A DNA stretch of 64,000 nucleotides from Blastomyces gilchristii SLH14081 (taxonomy: Eukaryota > Ascomycota > Eurotiomycetes > Onygenales > Ajellomycetaceae). A program made the position numbers and the translations under genes. The stretch covers positions 1,300,720 to 1,364,719 of the forward strand of contig NW_003101676.1 of NCBI RefSeq assembly GCF_000003855.2, given 5' to 3'. This document shows, piece by piece, positions 1-12,212 of this stretch. Position 1 is the first letter of the stretch. Each line of letters starts with the position of its first letter. A model generated the notes under the pieces. The model made no database searches and had not been told where the DNA came from. It saw only the letters and a list, made by a program, of their open reading frames with translations.

Positions 1-2050
1 GAAGTTAGCAAATTCAATGAAGCTTTATACATCTTTTACAGTACATGAAGTCTCTCACTTGAGAATAGCAGAGACTTTCTCAGAATTCATTCAAATTCTC
101 TTATCATCTTCTATGATAAAGTCTAAATATTTTATACTCTTGACTTTGAAATTACATTTGTTAATATCTATTAATAGTTCTGTCTCTTGTAATCATTGTA
201 ATATCTTTCACATGTGTTCTTGATATTCTTTTCTGAATCTGTCAGTGAAGATGAGAATATTATCTAGATATGCAGATACAAACTTATCAAGAAAATCTCA
301 GAGTGCTCAGTTAATATACTTCTGAAATATACTGAGAGTATTTATCAGTTCAAAGAGTGTGACTATTCATTCAAAGAGACTGTAATATGTTTGAAATGCT
401 GTAAGTTATTCATCTTCTTCAGTGATATGAATCTTATGAAACATAGTGATGATATCTAGCTTTATGTACTATTAAGCTTGTCTGATATATGCTAGGATTT
501 CATTGATGAGAGATAAGAAATAATGATTCCTCTTTATCAATCTATTCAGATCTTAATAGTTCTCACAGAATTGAAGTTCTTCATCTGACTTCTTTGCAAA
601 GAGAATAGAAGCTGCAGTGAAAGAGTGACTAATATATATAAATCTCTCATTCAACAGATTATTGAGTGTCTTCTGAAGAAGAAGAAGGTTATCTTGAGAT
701 ATATTATAAAGAGAGTCTCACAGTAGTTCAGAGTTCTTATCATTTTTCTTTTAAAACTTGATACTGTGATTCACTTCTGAGTCTTGTAAAGAAGATATAT
801 TTATAATATTATCTTGTCAGAAGATATTTAGATATTCATAATATTATTGAGAGACTTTTGTGCAAGAATCTGTTATTATAGTACAGAATAACCTTTCTAG
901 AGCTTTCTTAATATTAGTCAGACTGATAAAAGAGATTAATATATAATTCTGCTATCAGTAACTTTGTCAGTGACTCTGTTAACAGTTTTGATAATAACTT
1001 CTTTTTCAGAGCATTTTATAAGTGTTGACAGAGATCTGTGTAAGATTCATAATCTAGTAAATATCATCTTTGTGAATCCTATCATTATTAGAGAATATTA
1101 AGCTTCTGTTTTAAGTGTTCAACAAGATGCCTTGTTTAGATAGTTAGATAAGTTCTAGTATGAGATCATAGTCAAGATTATTAACTTTGTATATATAGAC
1201 CTCTTCACATTGATGTCCTCTGACATCTATGTTTAGTTTTATCATATAATGAGTGTGAATATCCTTTGAATCATCAAATTCTGTGAGAAGTTAAGATCTT
1301 GATAAGAGAATATGCTGAAGATTAGAACATCTTACAATTGAAGATTTAATCATTGTATAATAACATAGACTGCTGTCTATCATGGCTTTCATATTATACA
1401 TATTATCTATCACAGTAGATATAAGAATCACATTCATTGTTATTTTCTCTTCAAATTATTGTTGTCTGACCTCTTCAAGCTTCTGCTTGTAAATTTGAAC
1501 AGAAGCTAATCTTTTCCCTGTTTCATCAGAGCATTCTCATAGTTATCTTCTGAATTCTTCTCTAATGTAATGTGATTAATGCAGACAGACACTGATTCAT
1601 TCTTTGAGTGAGAGAGTATATAGACTGATCAACAGTTGAAAGCAATGTGTCTCAGTTGATTACAGTTAATGTATACTTCTCATTGATATTGATCAGTGAC
1701 TTCTTTGAAAGTGATCTCAGAAACTTAGAAGCCTGTTCAGATAACAGAGACTCTTGCTTATGTATAGATATTCAAGTCTATTCAGTTCATAGCATCTGCA
1801 TCATTGTTGTTGTTTCTCAGCACAAATGTATAAGTGACTGAGTTATTTCTCAGTGTGAGTGTGTGAGTGTAATATCTTCTATCACTGTTCTGTACACTCT
1901 TAAGCTTGATAAGACGATCATTCAATGTCTGAAGCTGTGTACAGAAGTCTTTATAAGTCAGGTCTTCATTTATACTTATAAGGGTCTGTAAGAGTTTAAA
2001 AGTTAATATCTTCTTGAGTATACTAATCTTTATTCAATTCTTTCAAGATT
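1..2050 (-). mobile_element. Ty3/Gypsy internal fragment, degraded, cut by window edge
   Basis: This stretch is collinear with about 25690-28075 inside the Gypsy element at 7869-29284, for example in the shared start around the words tgaagctttatacatctttcac, so it is a second copy of the same family. In the better-read copy this part covers the start of reverse transcriptase and the region upstream of it, read on the minus strand. The sequence is AT-rich, has no long frame and carries many stops. It ends exactly at 2050 (ttcaagatt), where the (TAA)-type tail of a LINE begins. The other copy continues past that point with gatcacctac. The rest of the element lies outside the window or has been lost. 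Confidence 0.7.
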
Positions 2051-2422
2051 ATTATTATTAGTATTATTCTTCAATTATAGATGTATACAGTCAGAGACTA
2101 TGACATCTACCTGAGAACTTTTAGTTCTCAGGGTTTTTCCTATATCTGTAAAGTTAACTATTATACATTCATCAATTTCAGATATGCAAAATCAGAAAAT
2201 TCCAGCTCAGAATACAAAAACTGTTTACAAATTGCAGTGTCTTAACATCTTCTGATACTTTGAAATCATTTGACAATATCATGACAAAGGAAAAGAGAAC
2301 ACAGTCTTAAAGATAGACACATTAAATAGATAGATAGAAAGAAATTGAAAGACAAAGGTAAAGTAAAGAGAGACTGTAACAAAACAAATTATTAAAAGAT
2401 AGTATATAGCTGTTTTAACAGA

Positions 2423-2965
2423 CTATATCTGATTGATTTCCTTCTCTTCATAGTCAGATATTTCTGAATTTAGCCATTTTCTTGTAGCTGCTTGAGTTTC
2501 TGATAGAAAGTCTATTAAGTATTTAATTCCTGTCTCAGTTGAGAATAAGAATCTCATATTTAATTGATTTAGATCATACTTCTCTTTCAATTTGACTCTG
2601 AGACTATTGTATAATACACAGTATATTACAATATACTCAGAATTCTCATTTATATTACAGAATAAGAATGTTATTGAATCAAATCTATCATCAAATCTTT
2701 GTATATAAGATTTGAAATAGCCATGTCCTAGTTTCAGATATATTATAGATGAGAATATTTTCTTTTTACATTTAATTGAACAAGATTTCCACTTGAGTTT
2801 TATTTCAAATCTTGAATAATGTATACTGTTCTTTTGTTTCTGCCAGCTTTTATTTAACTTATCTAAACAAGATTCTTTTATTCTTCTCTTTATAAAAGAC
2901 CAGGAAACAATTTTTTGAATAGATCTGCTTAATTCTGCACCCTTTTTTACAGCTGAATCAGCCAA
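2423..2965 (-). pseudogene. LINE ORF2 C-terminal part (post-RNase H domain)
   Basis: A 180-codon open stretch reads as the C-terminal end of a fungal Tad1-like LINE ORF2. It starts at the end of RNase H (MADSAVKKGAE). A conserved segment follows with HYSRFEIKLKW, LKLGHGYFKSYI and FLFCNINENSEYIV, where the last resembles the degraded Cys/His segment seen in these proteins. It ends with FLSETQAATRKWL. The same segment is readable but broken in copy B near 10150-10690. It is the longest surviving frame in copy A. It is not an independent gene, because the upstream frame is broken. Confidence 0.7.
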
Positions 2966-3604
2966 TTCATTTCCATGAATATTTATATGAGCAGGAACTC
3001 AGTGCAGATGAATTATCAGCTTTAATATTCTTCTCTTTTGAATTTTCAAAACAGAGTTTAAGATCAGTTCAAGATTCATTTGATTATTATGAATCTAACT
3101 ATTTCTAAGTCTTTTCAAAGCAGCTTGACTATCAGAGAATATTCATGTCTCTTTCAAACTATTTTCTCTTTTATAAGATTTTATTTCAATGAGTTTGAAA
3201 GCTTTCACTATTACAAATAGTTCAGCATCAAAGACTTCAGATTCACAGTCTAAATTTCAGAAATCTGAGATAAAATTAATATTATCTTCAGCATAAGCAA
3301 TGTCTGTGTCTAATCTATTCAAATTCTCATTTTTGAAGTCATCTGAATCAATTAGAATAGAGTCTTCTATATTGATTGTAAAAATTCTCTTCAAATACTG
3401 TTCATATTCTTTCTTCTTAGATAGTTCACTTATTTATAAGTCTATAAGAGATTCAAGCTTTTCTCTTCAGAGAGATATCTTCTCATGATTAACTTTTTCA
3501 ATATTTAAAGAAGAAAATTGATTTTTAATCAGAGAGTATAGTCTGTACAGTTGAGAAGGCATTTTCTTTAAAGAATTATTTTCATTTCAATCAAGAAATC
3601 TATT

Positions 3605-3808
3605 TCAATCCAGTTCATTTCCAGAGTTAATTAATGAAAATAAAGAAGAGACTCTTTCTTTGATTATATAATTTGAGCTTATCTTTATAACTCTCAGAGC
3701 ATAGTTCATACAGGCCTTTTCAAATCTAATAGTAAAAGAAGGAATTGAAGCTTCAATTTCCATTACTTTAATAGAAGATGATTTGAATGCTCTTAGAATT
3801 CTTCTCAA
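3605..3808 (-). pseudogene. LINE reverse transcriptase/RNase H linker fragment, copy A
   Basis: A short frame, MRRILRAFKSSSIKVMEIEA and onward, is nearly identical to 11329-11532 in copy B. It belongs to the part of LINE ORF2 between reverse transcriptase and RNase H (thumb/connection). That region in Tad1-like elements typically reads RRxLGAFKTSPxxALExEASxPP. It is open only because it is short. Frames on both sides contain stops. Confidence 0.55.
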
Positions 3809-3910
3809 AGCTCTGTTTTACAGACTTTGAAAGAGTTCAGTGAAATTCCCTTAATTATTTTATCAAACTTGAACTTCATAATCAGCTACTGAGGTAATAC
3901 AGACTATATA

Positions 3911-4477
3911 NNNNNNNNNNNNNNNNNNNNNNNNNNNNNNNNNNNNNNNNNNNNNNNNNNNNNNNNNNNNNNNNNNNNNNNNNNNNNNNNNNNNNNNNNN
4001 NNNNNNNNNNNNNNNNNNNNNNNNNNNNNNNNNNNNNNNNNNNNNNNNNNNNNNNNNNNNNNNNNNNNNNNNNNNNNNNNNNNNNNNNNNNNNNNNNNNN
4101 NNNNNNNNNNNNNNNNNNNNNNNNNNNNNNNNNNNNNNNNNNNNNNNNNNNNNNNNNNNNNNNNNNNNNNNNNNNNNNNNNNNNNNNNNNNNNNNNNNNN
4201 NNNNNNNNNNNNNNNNNNNNNNNNNNNNNNNNNNNNNNNNNNNNNNNNNNNNNNNNNNNNNNNNNNNNNNNNNNNNNNNNNNNNNNNNNNNNNNNNNNNN
4301 NNNNNNNNNNNNNNNNNNNNNNNNNNNNNNNNNNNNNNNNNNNNNNNNNNNNNNNNNNNNNNNNNNNNNNNNNNNNNNNNNNNNNNNNNNNNNNNNNNNN
4401 NNNNNNNNNNNNNNNNNNNNNNNNNNNNNNNNNNNNNNNNNNNNNNNNNNNNNNNNNNNNNNNNNNNNNNNNNNNNN
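3911..4477. other. Assembly gap (567 N)
   Basis: This is a run of N inside LINE copy A. The flanks match copy B at about 11634 on the left and 12201 on the right. The missing DNA therefore most likely corresponds to roughly 11635-12200 of copy B (reverse transcriptase core), and the gap size agrees with that interval. A frame called across the Ns is meaningless. Confidence 0.95.
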
Positions 4478-5799
4478 TTTTAACATCTTCAATGTCTGAA
4501 TTAACTTTGACTTTGAAACATGATCAAATGCTTCTTTTATATTAATAAAAACTGCAGTTGAGATCAGATCTTCATACTTTGCTATTTAAATATCATGAAT
4601 AACTGAGAGAACAGTGTCAATTGCAGAACATTATTTTCTATCTCTTATTTATTCACTGAATAAAAGAGAATTACTGATAGAGCTTATAAAAGATAGTAGA
4701 GTAGTTATTATCTTTTCTAAAACCTTTTCTAGATAGTTCAATAGAGATATTACTCTATATGACTTAGAAATTGAAGTTTTTCTATTAGGTTTTGTAAGAA
4801 TCACTTCAGTGACTTCTCTTCAGCATTCAGAATAATATTCATTTTTTAAGAGATTGAAAAAGAGCTCAAAATATTCATTCTTTAAGTAGAAGTATGTATT
4901 TTGAATAATCAAGTGATTAATTAAATCAGGCCCTGCAGCAGCTTTAACTGAACTTGAGAAGATAGCTGACTCTAATTCATCTTGTATAAGATCAGGCCAT
5001 TCTCAGTCATTTTCATCAATATAGTTGAGAAGTGACATATTCTCTTTCTCTGAATCTGAATCTGATAAGTTTTGAAAGAGAGTTCTTATAAAAGCTTGAC
5101 ATTTTTTCTCAAAAGAGTTTGCTGTATATGATTCATTCTGAAACTCATATTCTAAGACTGAAAGTTTTGCTACACTTCTTGTTTTAGTATAGTTAAAAGC
5201 TTTAAAAACTTCTTTTTCTTATGCTTTTTCAAGAAATTTATTTCAGTAGTCTGTTTTAGCTCTTTTAATATCTGAAAAGTATTCATTTCTGACAGCTTTG
5301 AACTCTTTATCAGAATTATATCATTCTTTCAATCTCTTCTAGCAGTAGTCAATTGTTTTCTTTTAGATATAATATTCTCATTTCATCAAGGTTTTGAATA
5401 CTCAGAAGACTTTCTCTTTGAAATATTATCTTTAACACTTGCTAGAATAATAGATGTAATGAGCTTCACTCTATTCTCAAGTATTTCATTTGAGATATCT
5501 TGACCAGGATTTCAATATAGCTCACTCTATCTTTCAGATTTTAACAGTTTTATACTTTCTTCAACTGCCTTTCAGTCAGCTTTTTCAAAATTAAACTGAT
5601 TAGAGAGAAGAGGATTTTCACTCATTTACTTCTCACTCAGTTCAATATTAAATTGAATAATCTTATAATCTGATTCTGATGTCTCATTTGAATCAATAAA
5701 CCAGTTTACAAGTCTTTTTTTTATTAGATTTTATGACATGAAGATTAGATCTATAATAGATTTCTGTTTCATATCTTTTCTAAAGAATGTTTATTGATC

Positions 5800-6119
5800 T
5801 GACTTGTTAACTAAATCTATTGAATGCTCAAAGATTCATTCAATCAGATTATTAACTCTTACTGCTCTTTTACATTCTGAATTTCATTAGAGATGATATG
5901 CATTGAAATCTCCTACAATTATGAAGTTTCTTGATGAAGTTATGTTCAGAAATTCTCTATTAATTGTTCAGATGTTATTATTTTTCTTCAATAACTTTTC
6001 ATTATAGATATTTATGAGCTGTATAGTATCAAACTCATTCTCTTTATCTATAATATCATTCACCAGAATATCAGGGTCAGACATGATATCAAATCTTAGA
6101 TTAAATTGATATCTTGATC
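5800..6119 (-). pseudogene. LINE endonuclease fragment, copy A
   Basis: Minus-strand text here encodes endonuclease relics in broken form, including RFDIMSDPDILV and a nearby GDFNAYH-type motif. In apurinic-type LINE endonucleases GDFNA carries catalytic residues. The same motifs lie at about 20860-21080 in copy B. The domain is interrupted at 6119/6120 by the solo LTR and resumes at 6430. Confidence 0.6.
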
Positions 6120-6429
6120 TGTGGCGGGCTGCGCCCAATCAATCATATAGACTATTCCGTTACACTCCACAGATTCCAACCGCTTCATTCTTGAACGCGT
6201 ACACCCCGATTCTCGGCCATTCTCAATCGCCGATCCTCGGCCGCCACGAACGCGTATAGATTCTTCCGCTCCGAAGCTCCACTGTGTACACCACCACATA
6301 TGCGTATAAATATCCACTTCAATCACTGATTCTCACACTTTCTCTTTCTTTTCCTTCTCTAATGTTTTTCTCTTTGTTATATAAGACCTATCAATATAAT
6401 ACCGATCTATTCAGCGTAGGCTTCTTACA
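6120..6429 (+). repeat. Solo LTR of the outer Gypsy family, nearly unmutated
   Basis: A 310-bp LTR begins TGTGGCGGGCTGCGCCC and ends GTAGGCTTCTTACA, flanked by a 5-bp target-site duplication tgatc (6115-6119 and 6430-6434). LINE copy B shows the uninterrupted site near 21105. Its reverse complement matches the two 320-bp LTRs of the Gypsy element at 7869-29284. Here, however, CG, CC and GG steps are retained (acgcgt, cggcgg), while the other two are AT-rich. In sense orientation it has a TATA box (tataaatat, 6305-6313). No internal element is left, consistent with LTR-LTR recombination. Confidence 0.92.
6305..6313 (+). promoter_or_regulatory. TATA box of the solo LTR
   Basis: The sequence tataaatat follows gcg about 185 bp into the LTR in its sense orientation, a normal position for a U3 core promoter. 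The degraded LTR copies have lost the GC context around it. Confidence 0.45.
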
Positions 6430-7665
6430 TGATCTCTTTCTTTCATAGATCACTACTCTTGACTTTATCTCAGACTTTTGAGGTAGAAAGCAGTAGTAGC
6501 TTGAATGAGAAATAATATATTTTTACTCAGCATCAAAATTCGGCTCCTGAAGCAGTATAAAATTAACTTTTTATTCAAATGCAATTTGAAGACAAGAATA
6601 AATACAATTTGAGTTTCTATTCACAATATTTTGAATAAATGTGATTTTTGAAGAGTTTTTAAATTTTTTTGTTGTTTTTATTGTATATTCATACTAAAAG
6701 AGAGTAGAGTAGAATCTAATCACTATCATCGGATAGTAGATTATAACTATTCTGAAAAGTAGAAATCTCAACTGCTTGTATTATATCTAGTTTATTATCA
6801 GAGTTATTTCTCAATTCTCTAATCTTAACAGGAGTTTAAGAATTCAAATTCTGTTTACATTTAGCTGGAGAATTGAAGTTTGAAGATTTAGATAGTTGAG
6901 AGTTTCTTCTTTTTAAGCTTACAGTTGTGAGTTTACTGACTTGACTATTCTCTTCAGTTCTAGATTTACTTTGAGCTTCATCTTTTCTTCAGTTCTTTTG
7001 AGTTCTTGAAGCAACATACATTCTTTTAAGCTAGATGCATGTTTTTCTTTACAATTAGAGCATTTAAGCAGAGTATGTTAACATATTTCACCTCTTTTTA
7101 AGCATGTTTCACATTTATGCTCACTAGTTTTGTGATCTCTAGCACAGAATGCACATTTTGAGTCTCTAAAATAGAAGATTGCAAAGTATTCATATCTTTG
7201 ATAGTTTGAACACTGTGTTTGAGCTTTGAGATTCATTCTTGAGTCTTTCTATTCATGAACTCTCATTTGCAAATCTGCTACTCTTACTTCAGAGATCTTT
7301 GACTGTTCAAGTGTCTTTGTATATACTAGAACAGAGGCATTTCTTCTGCTTTATCTGAACTCAATTGAATTTAGTCATACAGACTCTTTTCTCAGTTGAA
7401 TAGAGTTGTATTCTTCTAATTCATTTTTGAGAAGTAGTATTTCTTCTTCACAGTCAAAAATTTCAACTGGAATATTATGAAGAATGAATTTGTCTCACTT
7501 TTCATCTCTCTCAGATAGAATTGTTATGTTTAACAAAGATTCTACTGCTGATTTTCAGAGATTCTCATTCTGAATAAGGAATTCCACACTGAATTCAGGC
7601 ATTGTAGTCAGAATGATGAAGTTTTCAAAGAAGAATGACTTAATTGAAGCTATAACTAGACTGAC

Positions 7666-7868
7666 CGTGTGACCGTGTCTGGGACCAGAACTAGATTTTT
7701 TGATAGTCTCATTACCAATTCAACTGATCCCATTACACGGTTTTAACATTAGATAGTAGTTTCATACTGTCTCAGTGAGACTTATATAGAGATCAAAGAA
7801 TTAACTGTAAGAAGATTATACTAAAGCTGCTTTATTAATAATAAAAATCAGCTGAATCTAAACTATAG
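7666..7868. other. Unassigned sequence between LINE copy A and the outer Gypsy element
   Basis: This stretch matches neither LINE copy B nor any Gypsy interior seen here. Its first part (7661-7740) is unusually GC-rich for the island. It holds a short tandem gaccgtgt gaccgtgt and, about 60 bp later, the inverse word acacggt. The rest is AT-rich. It ends with one arm of an 18-bp inverted repeat (7836-7854) and then tatag, the target-site duplication of the Gypsy element. Confidence 0.4.
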
Positions 7869-8188
7869 TGTAAGAGGCCTGCGCTGAATAGATTGATATA
7901 ATATTTATAGATTTTATATAATAAAGTGAAAAATATTAGAGAAGGAAAGAAAGAGAAAGTGTGAGAATCAGTGATCAGAGTGAATATTTATAAATATATA
8001 TAATAATATATGCGGTGAAACTTTGAGGTGGAAGAATAGAGGTTTTTGTACACAGTGAAGCTTCAGAGTAGAAGAATAGAAATTCTGTAGATTTTTAGCT
8101 GAGAATCAGTGACTTAGAATTGAAGTGATAGAAATCTGTGAAGTGTAACAGAATAGTCTATATAATTGATTGAGCACAGTCTGTCACA
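7869..8188 (-). repeat. 3' LTR of outer Gypsy element (degraded)
   Basis: It is 320 bp long and pairs with 28965-29284. Compared with the solo LTR at 6120-6429, most substitutions are C-to-T or G-to-A. Transcription is on the minus strand, so this is the 3' LTR. Confidence 0.9.
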
Positions 8189-8191
8189 TTA

Positions 8192-8209
8192 GTCTCTTCT
8201 TTCTTTCTT
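8192..8209 (-). promoter_or_regulatory. Polypurine tract of outer Gypsy element
   Basis: Read on the minus strand this is an AAGAAAGAAAGAAGAGAC-type purine run immediately upstream of the 3' LTR. That is where plus-strand DNA synthesis is primed in LTR elements. Confidence 0.6.
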
Positions 8210-8699
8210 GATTATATATAGCTCTCATCGGTCAAGAGCTGTGATCTCAGATAACACAGAACTCAGAGTTCAGATCAGATGATTGTAGCTAATCTATTTC
8301 ATAAGATATTATTAACTGCAGCTGTGAGATCTCTTATCAAGAATATCTTCAATCTCTTATTCAAGTTTATTATCTTGATCTCTGACAGCTGTCAGTTAGA
8401 AGTCAGTTGAGAAGAGAATGAATTAATGACAGTATAATAAAGTAAGCTTATATGAAAGACATCATGAATCTCTGATAATGTGTCAAGACAGTAGTTATAA
8501 CTGTCCAGAATTTCTATCACTTTATACTTTATATGATGATAATTCAGTGTATGAGATGAATATATAATCTGTATATTCTTAAGATTTAATTATATCAGAT
8601 CTTCTATCTTATATTGCTCAGTGAGATCTCAGTGAACATTAATTCAATCTTCTTAATTCTGTTTAATACTTATCATGAAGACTTCTGCTCAATCATAAG

Positions 8700-9100
8700 T
8701 ATCTCAGAGTTTTATTACTATATTATCAGCAATCTGAATCAGACTGCAGAGATTTAATATGAAATGTATAATTTTTAGAAGATTCAGTACTTTCATATAA
8801 TACCTATATATGAGAAAGAATGAGCTTATATCTGTTGAAATAACATCTCAGTTATTGATAGTGACTTCAGTATATAGAAGAAGATTATATCAATTATCTT
8901 ATAAATGATTACAGAACTTATAAAGATAATTCTTTATAGTCTGAATTATCTATTCTGATACATCATTAGTCTCAGAGTGATAGATAGTTGATAAATAATA
9001 TATAATCTTGAGAACTTGACAGATTCTTGTTCAGAGAGTGCTTATGAATTGACAGCTCTGATCTGATACTATAGATCTCAGTAATTTATACATCTGATAG
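8700..9100 (-). pseudogene. Integrase core relic of outer Gypsy element
   Basis: Minus-strand frames contain SDQ...QFIS followed by LSIT...MYQNR. These correspond to the integrase core words SDRGSQF and LSTAYHPETDGQTER of Ty3/Gypsy elements. Stops and frameshifts occur throughout. This placement next to the 3' LTR gives the order RT-RNase H-integrase, as expected for Ty3/Gypsy. Confidence 0.5.
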
Positions 9101-9536
9101 AACAGACTTCTTAGAAAAGCTTCAGTAACTTATTCAGTATTTATCTTATTACAAGATTTCAATATTATATCTTTGCTTAATCAGTTCACAATGATTAGAA
9201 TGTTCTTATAACTCTTACTCTTAGAGAGATCAATAGTGAAGTTAATTACTATATCTTACTAGATTCTATCAGAGATATTGAGTGATTTCAGTAGATCTTT
9301 TCTACAGTTCTTTCATAAGATAATAACAGAACAATGATTGTAGTTTTAAATAAAATATCTGATACTGTTTAATATCTCAGATCAGTAGAACTCTTGAGAG
9401 ATTATTCAGTATAATTATTCATGATCTGAGTGATTAATTATATATGAATCATGCATCTCTTGCATTATCTGAGTGTGTAAGAGTTCAGAGTAAGAGACTC
9501 AATGTTATTCATAAAGCTGCAGAGTGTTATTGTTAT

Positions 9537-9770
9537 CAATTAAGCATTCTAAGATGTTGATTCTTATATGTAGTTTTGAGAAGAATTGAGATGCTTTTTA
9601 ATATACTGCTTCAGTGAGTACTTGAGAAAGTTCATCAGTTTGAGCTGTTATATATTATAATTCATTCAGTGTAGATTTGAGAGAAGTTAAGATATCAGTA
9701 TCAGTGTCAGTGTCAGTATCAGTATTGATGTTAATAACAGTTCAGAGAGAGAGTGTTCTAAATGAAGAAG
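9537..9770 (-). repeat. First half of a 319-bp tandem duplication, split by LINE B
   Basis: This 234-bp segment repeats at 24811-25041. The following 85 bp of the unit lie at 24726-24810, beyond LINE B, and again at 25042-25129. The original outer Gypsy element therefore carried two head-to-tail copies of a 319-bp unit, and LINE B entered the first one. Confidence 0.8.
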
Positions 9771-10679
9771 TTATTATTATTATTATTCTTCAATTATAGA
9801 TGTATGCAGTCAGAGACTATGACATCTACCTGAGAATTAAAAGTTCTCAGAGTTTTTCCTATATCTATAAAGATAACTATCATACATTCACCAATTTCAG
9901 ATATGCAAAATCAGAAAATTCCAGCTCAGAACATAAAAACTATTTACAAATTGCAGTGTTTTAACATCTTCTGATACTTTGAAACCATTTGACAATATCA
10001 TGACAAAAGAAAAGAGAACACAGTCTTAAAGATAGACACATTAAATAGATAGATAGAAAAGAATAGAAAGAAAAAAATAAAGTAAAATAAAGAGAGACTG
10101 TAATGAAACAAATTCTCAAAAGATAGTATATAGCTGTTTTAACAGACTATATCTGATCAATTTCCTTCTTTTCATATTCAGATATTTCTGAATGCAGTCA
10201 TTTTCTTATAGCTGCTTGAGTTTCTGATAGAAAGTCTATTAAGTATTTAATTCCTGTCTCAGTTGAGAATAAGAATCTCATATTTAATTGATTTAGATCA
10301 TACTTCTCTTTCAATCTGACTCTGAGACTATTGTATAATGCTCAGTGCATTACAATATGTGCAGAATTCTCATTTGCATTGCAGAATGAGTATTCTATTG
10401 AATTGAATCTATCATCAAATCTTTGCATATAAGATTTAAAATAGCCATGTTCTAGTTTTAGCTGTATTATAGATGAGAATATTTTCTTTTTACATTTAAT
10501 TGAACAAGATTTTCACTTGAGTTTTGTTTCAAATCTTGAATAATGTATACTCTTCTTTTGTTTCTGCCAGCTTTCATTTCACTTATCTAAACAAGATTCT
10601 TTTATTTTTCTCTTTATAAAAGACCAGGACATAATTTTTTGAATAGATCTGCTTAGTTCTGAACCTTTTTTTGCAGCTG

Positions 10680-10985
10680 AATCAGCCAATTCATTGTCAT
10701 GAATATTCATATGAGCAGGAACTCAGTGTAGATGAATTATCAGCTTTGATGTTCTTCTCTTTTGAATTTTTAAAACAGAGTTTAAGATCAGTTCAAGATT
10801 CATTTGATTATTATAAATCTGACTATTTCTTAGTCTTTTTAAAGCAGCTTAACTATCAGAGAATATTCATGCCTCTTTCAAACTATTTTCTCTTTTATAA
10901 GATTTTATTTCAATAAGTTTGAAAGCTTTCACTATTACAAATAGTTCAGCATCAAAGACTTCAGATTCACAGCCTAGATTTCAGA
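10680..10985 (-). pseudogene. LINE RNase H domain, copy B
   Basis: The minus strand reads CESEVFDAELFVIVKAFKL, then FSDSQAALKRL and HLH-stop-VPAHMNIHDNELADSA. These are the typical acidic DAE, DSQAAL and WVPAHxGIxGNExAD motifs of LINE RNase H. The conserved Trp before VPAH is a stop, as a TGG-to-TGA change would give. The equivalent copy A segment is 2960-3260. Confidence 0.7.
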
Positions 10986-11328
10986 AATCTGAGATAAAAT
11001 TAATATTATCTTCAGTATAAGCAATGTCTGTGTCTAATCTATTCAAATTCTCATTTTTTGAGTCATCTGAATAAATCAGAATAGAGTCTTTTATATTGAT
11101 TGTAGAAATTCTCTTCAAATGCTGTTCATATTCTTTCTCTTTAGATAGTTCACTTATTTGCAAGTCTATAAGAGATTCAAGCTTTTCTCTCCAGGGAGAT
11201 AACTTCTCATGATCAACTTTTTCAACATTTAAAGAAGAAAATTGATTTTTAATCAGTGAGCATAGTCTGTACAGTTGAGAAGGCATTTTCTTTGAAGAAT
11301 TATTTTCATTTCAATCAAGAAATCTATT

Positions 11329-12207
11329 TCAATCCAGTTCATTTCCAGAGTTAATCAGTGAAAATAAAGAAGAGACTCTTTCTCTGATTATATGATTTGA
11401 GCTCATCTTTATAACTCTCAGAGCATAGTTCATACAGGCCTTTTCAAATCTAATAGCAGAAGAAGAAATTGAAGCTTTAATTTCCATTGCTTTAATAGGA
11501 GATGATTTGAATGCTCTCAGAATTCTTCTCAAAGCTCTGTTTTACAGACTTTGAAAGAGTTCAGTGAAATTCCCTTGATTATTTCATCAAACTTGAACTT
11601 CATAATCAGCTACTGAGGTAATACAGGCTATATATAACTGTCTCATAGCCTGAAAGAATAGACCTCTCTCTGTATTTGATAGTCTGATAATATTATTCAA
11701 TAGTCTTTCTGCCTTGACAGTTCTTTGTTAAATATGATATTTAAAATTCAACTTGGAGTTTAACCATACTTCTAATCATTTGACATTTAAACTAGGTTTA
11801 ATCTCTCTATTTAAAAGAGTTAGAGATAGTTCTTTCTCATTGAATTCAGAAAAGAAATGAATTAACTCAGTTTTATTCATATTAAATTGAATTTAATTAA
11901 TATCTGCTCTGACAAAGATTTTCTTTGCAGCTTTTTCAATCACTTTCAAATTCTCTTTGATAGTTTTTGAGCTGTAGATCAGATCAATATCATCTACATA
12001 ACTCAGAGATCACACTATTTTCATATTTCTATCTTTGAATAGATATGCAGTGTATATTGCAAATAAAATGAGTAAGATTGAAGATTCTTTCAGTACTTCT
12101 ATTTTTATCTCAGTCTTGTCTTATTTCATTTCATCAAAGAAAAGTTGTATGATTCTTTTAGACATAAAACAGTTAACTCATTTTATTAGAGAAAGTGGCA
12201 GTTTTAA
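11329..12207 (-). pseudogene. LINE reverse transcriptase, C-terminal half, copy B
   Basis: This is the continuation of the RT that starts at 19474-19960 on the far side of the chromovirus. The reading includes KVGVLSYVDDIDL-type text around 11960-12010 (the RT catalytic YxDD region of non-LTR elements; minus strand of catctacataactcagag) and ends with the frame at 11329-11532. The domain is continuous only after removing 12213-19473. Confidence 0.55.
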
Positions 12208-12212
12208 CATCT

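Larger units (their letters stand above)
2051..7665 (-). mobile_element. Tad1-type LINE, copy A, degraded
   Basis: A non-LTR retrotransposon reads on the minus strand, so its 3' end is at 2051, where the minus strand ends in gaagaataatactaataat. It matches LINE copy B (9771-12212 plus 19474-22333) throughout. From 5' to 3' it holds ORF1 remnants with zinc-knuckle relics (about 6840-7600), an apurinic-type endonuclease (about 5800-6500), reverse transcriptase (about 3600-5100), RNase H and a conserved C-terminal domain (2423-3300). It stops matching copy B at 7665, about 2.4 kb short of the 5' end of copy B, as expected for a 5'-truncated LINE. It contains a solo LTR (6120-6429) and an assembly gap. 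No convincing target-site duplication was found. Confidence 0.82.

Noticed and set aside
3863..4492. 209-codon minus frame
   Set aside because: Almost all codons are N from the assembly gap.
9690..9730. CRISPR-like short repeats (tcagtgtcagtatcagt)
   Set aside because: These are short imperfect hexamer repeats without spacers inside a eukaryotic retroelement.
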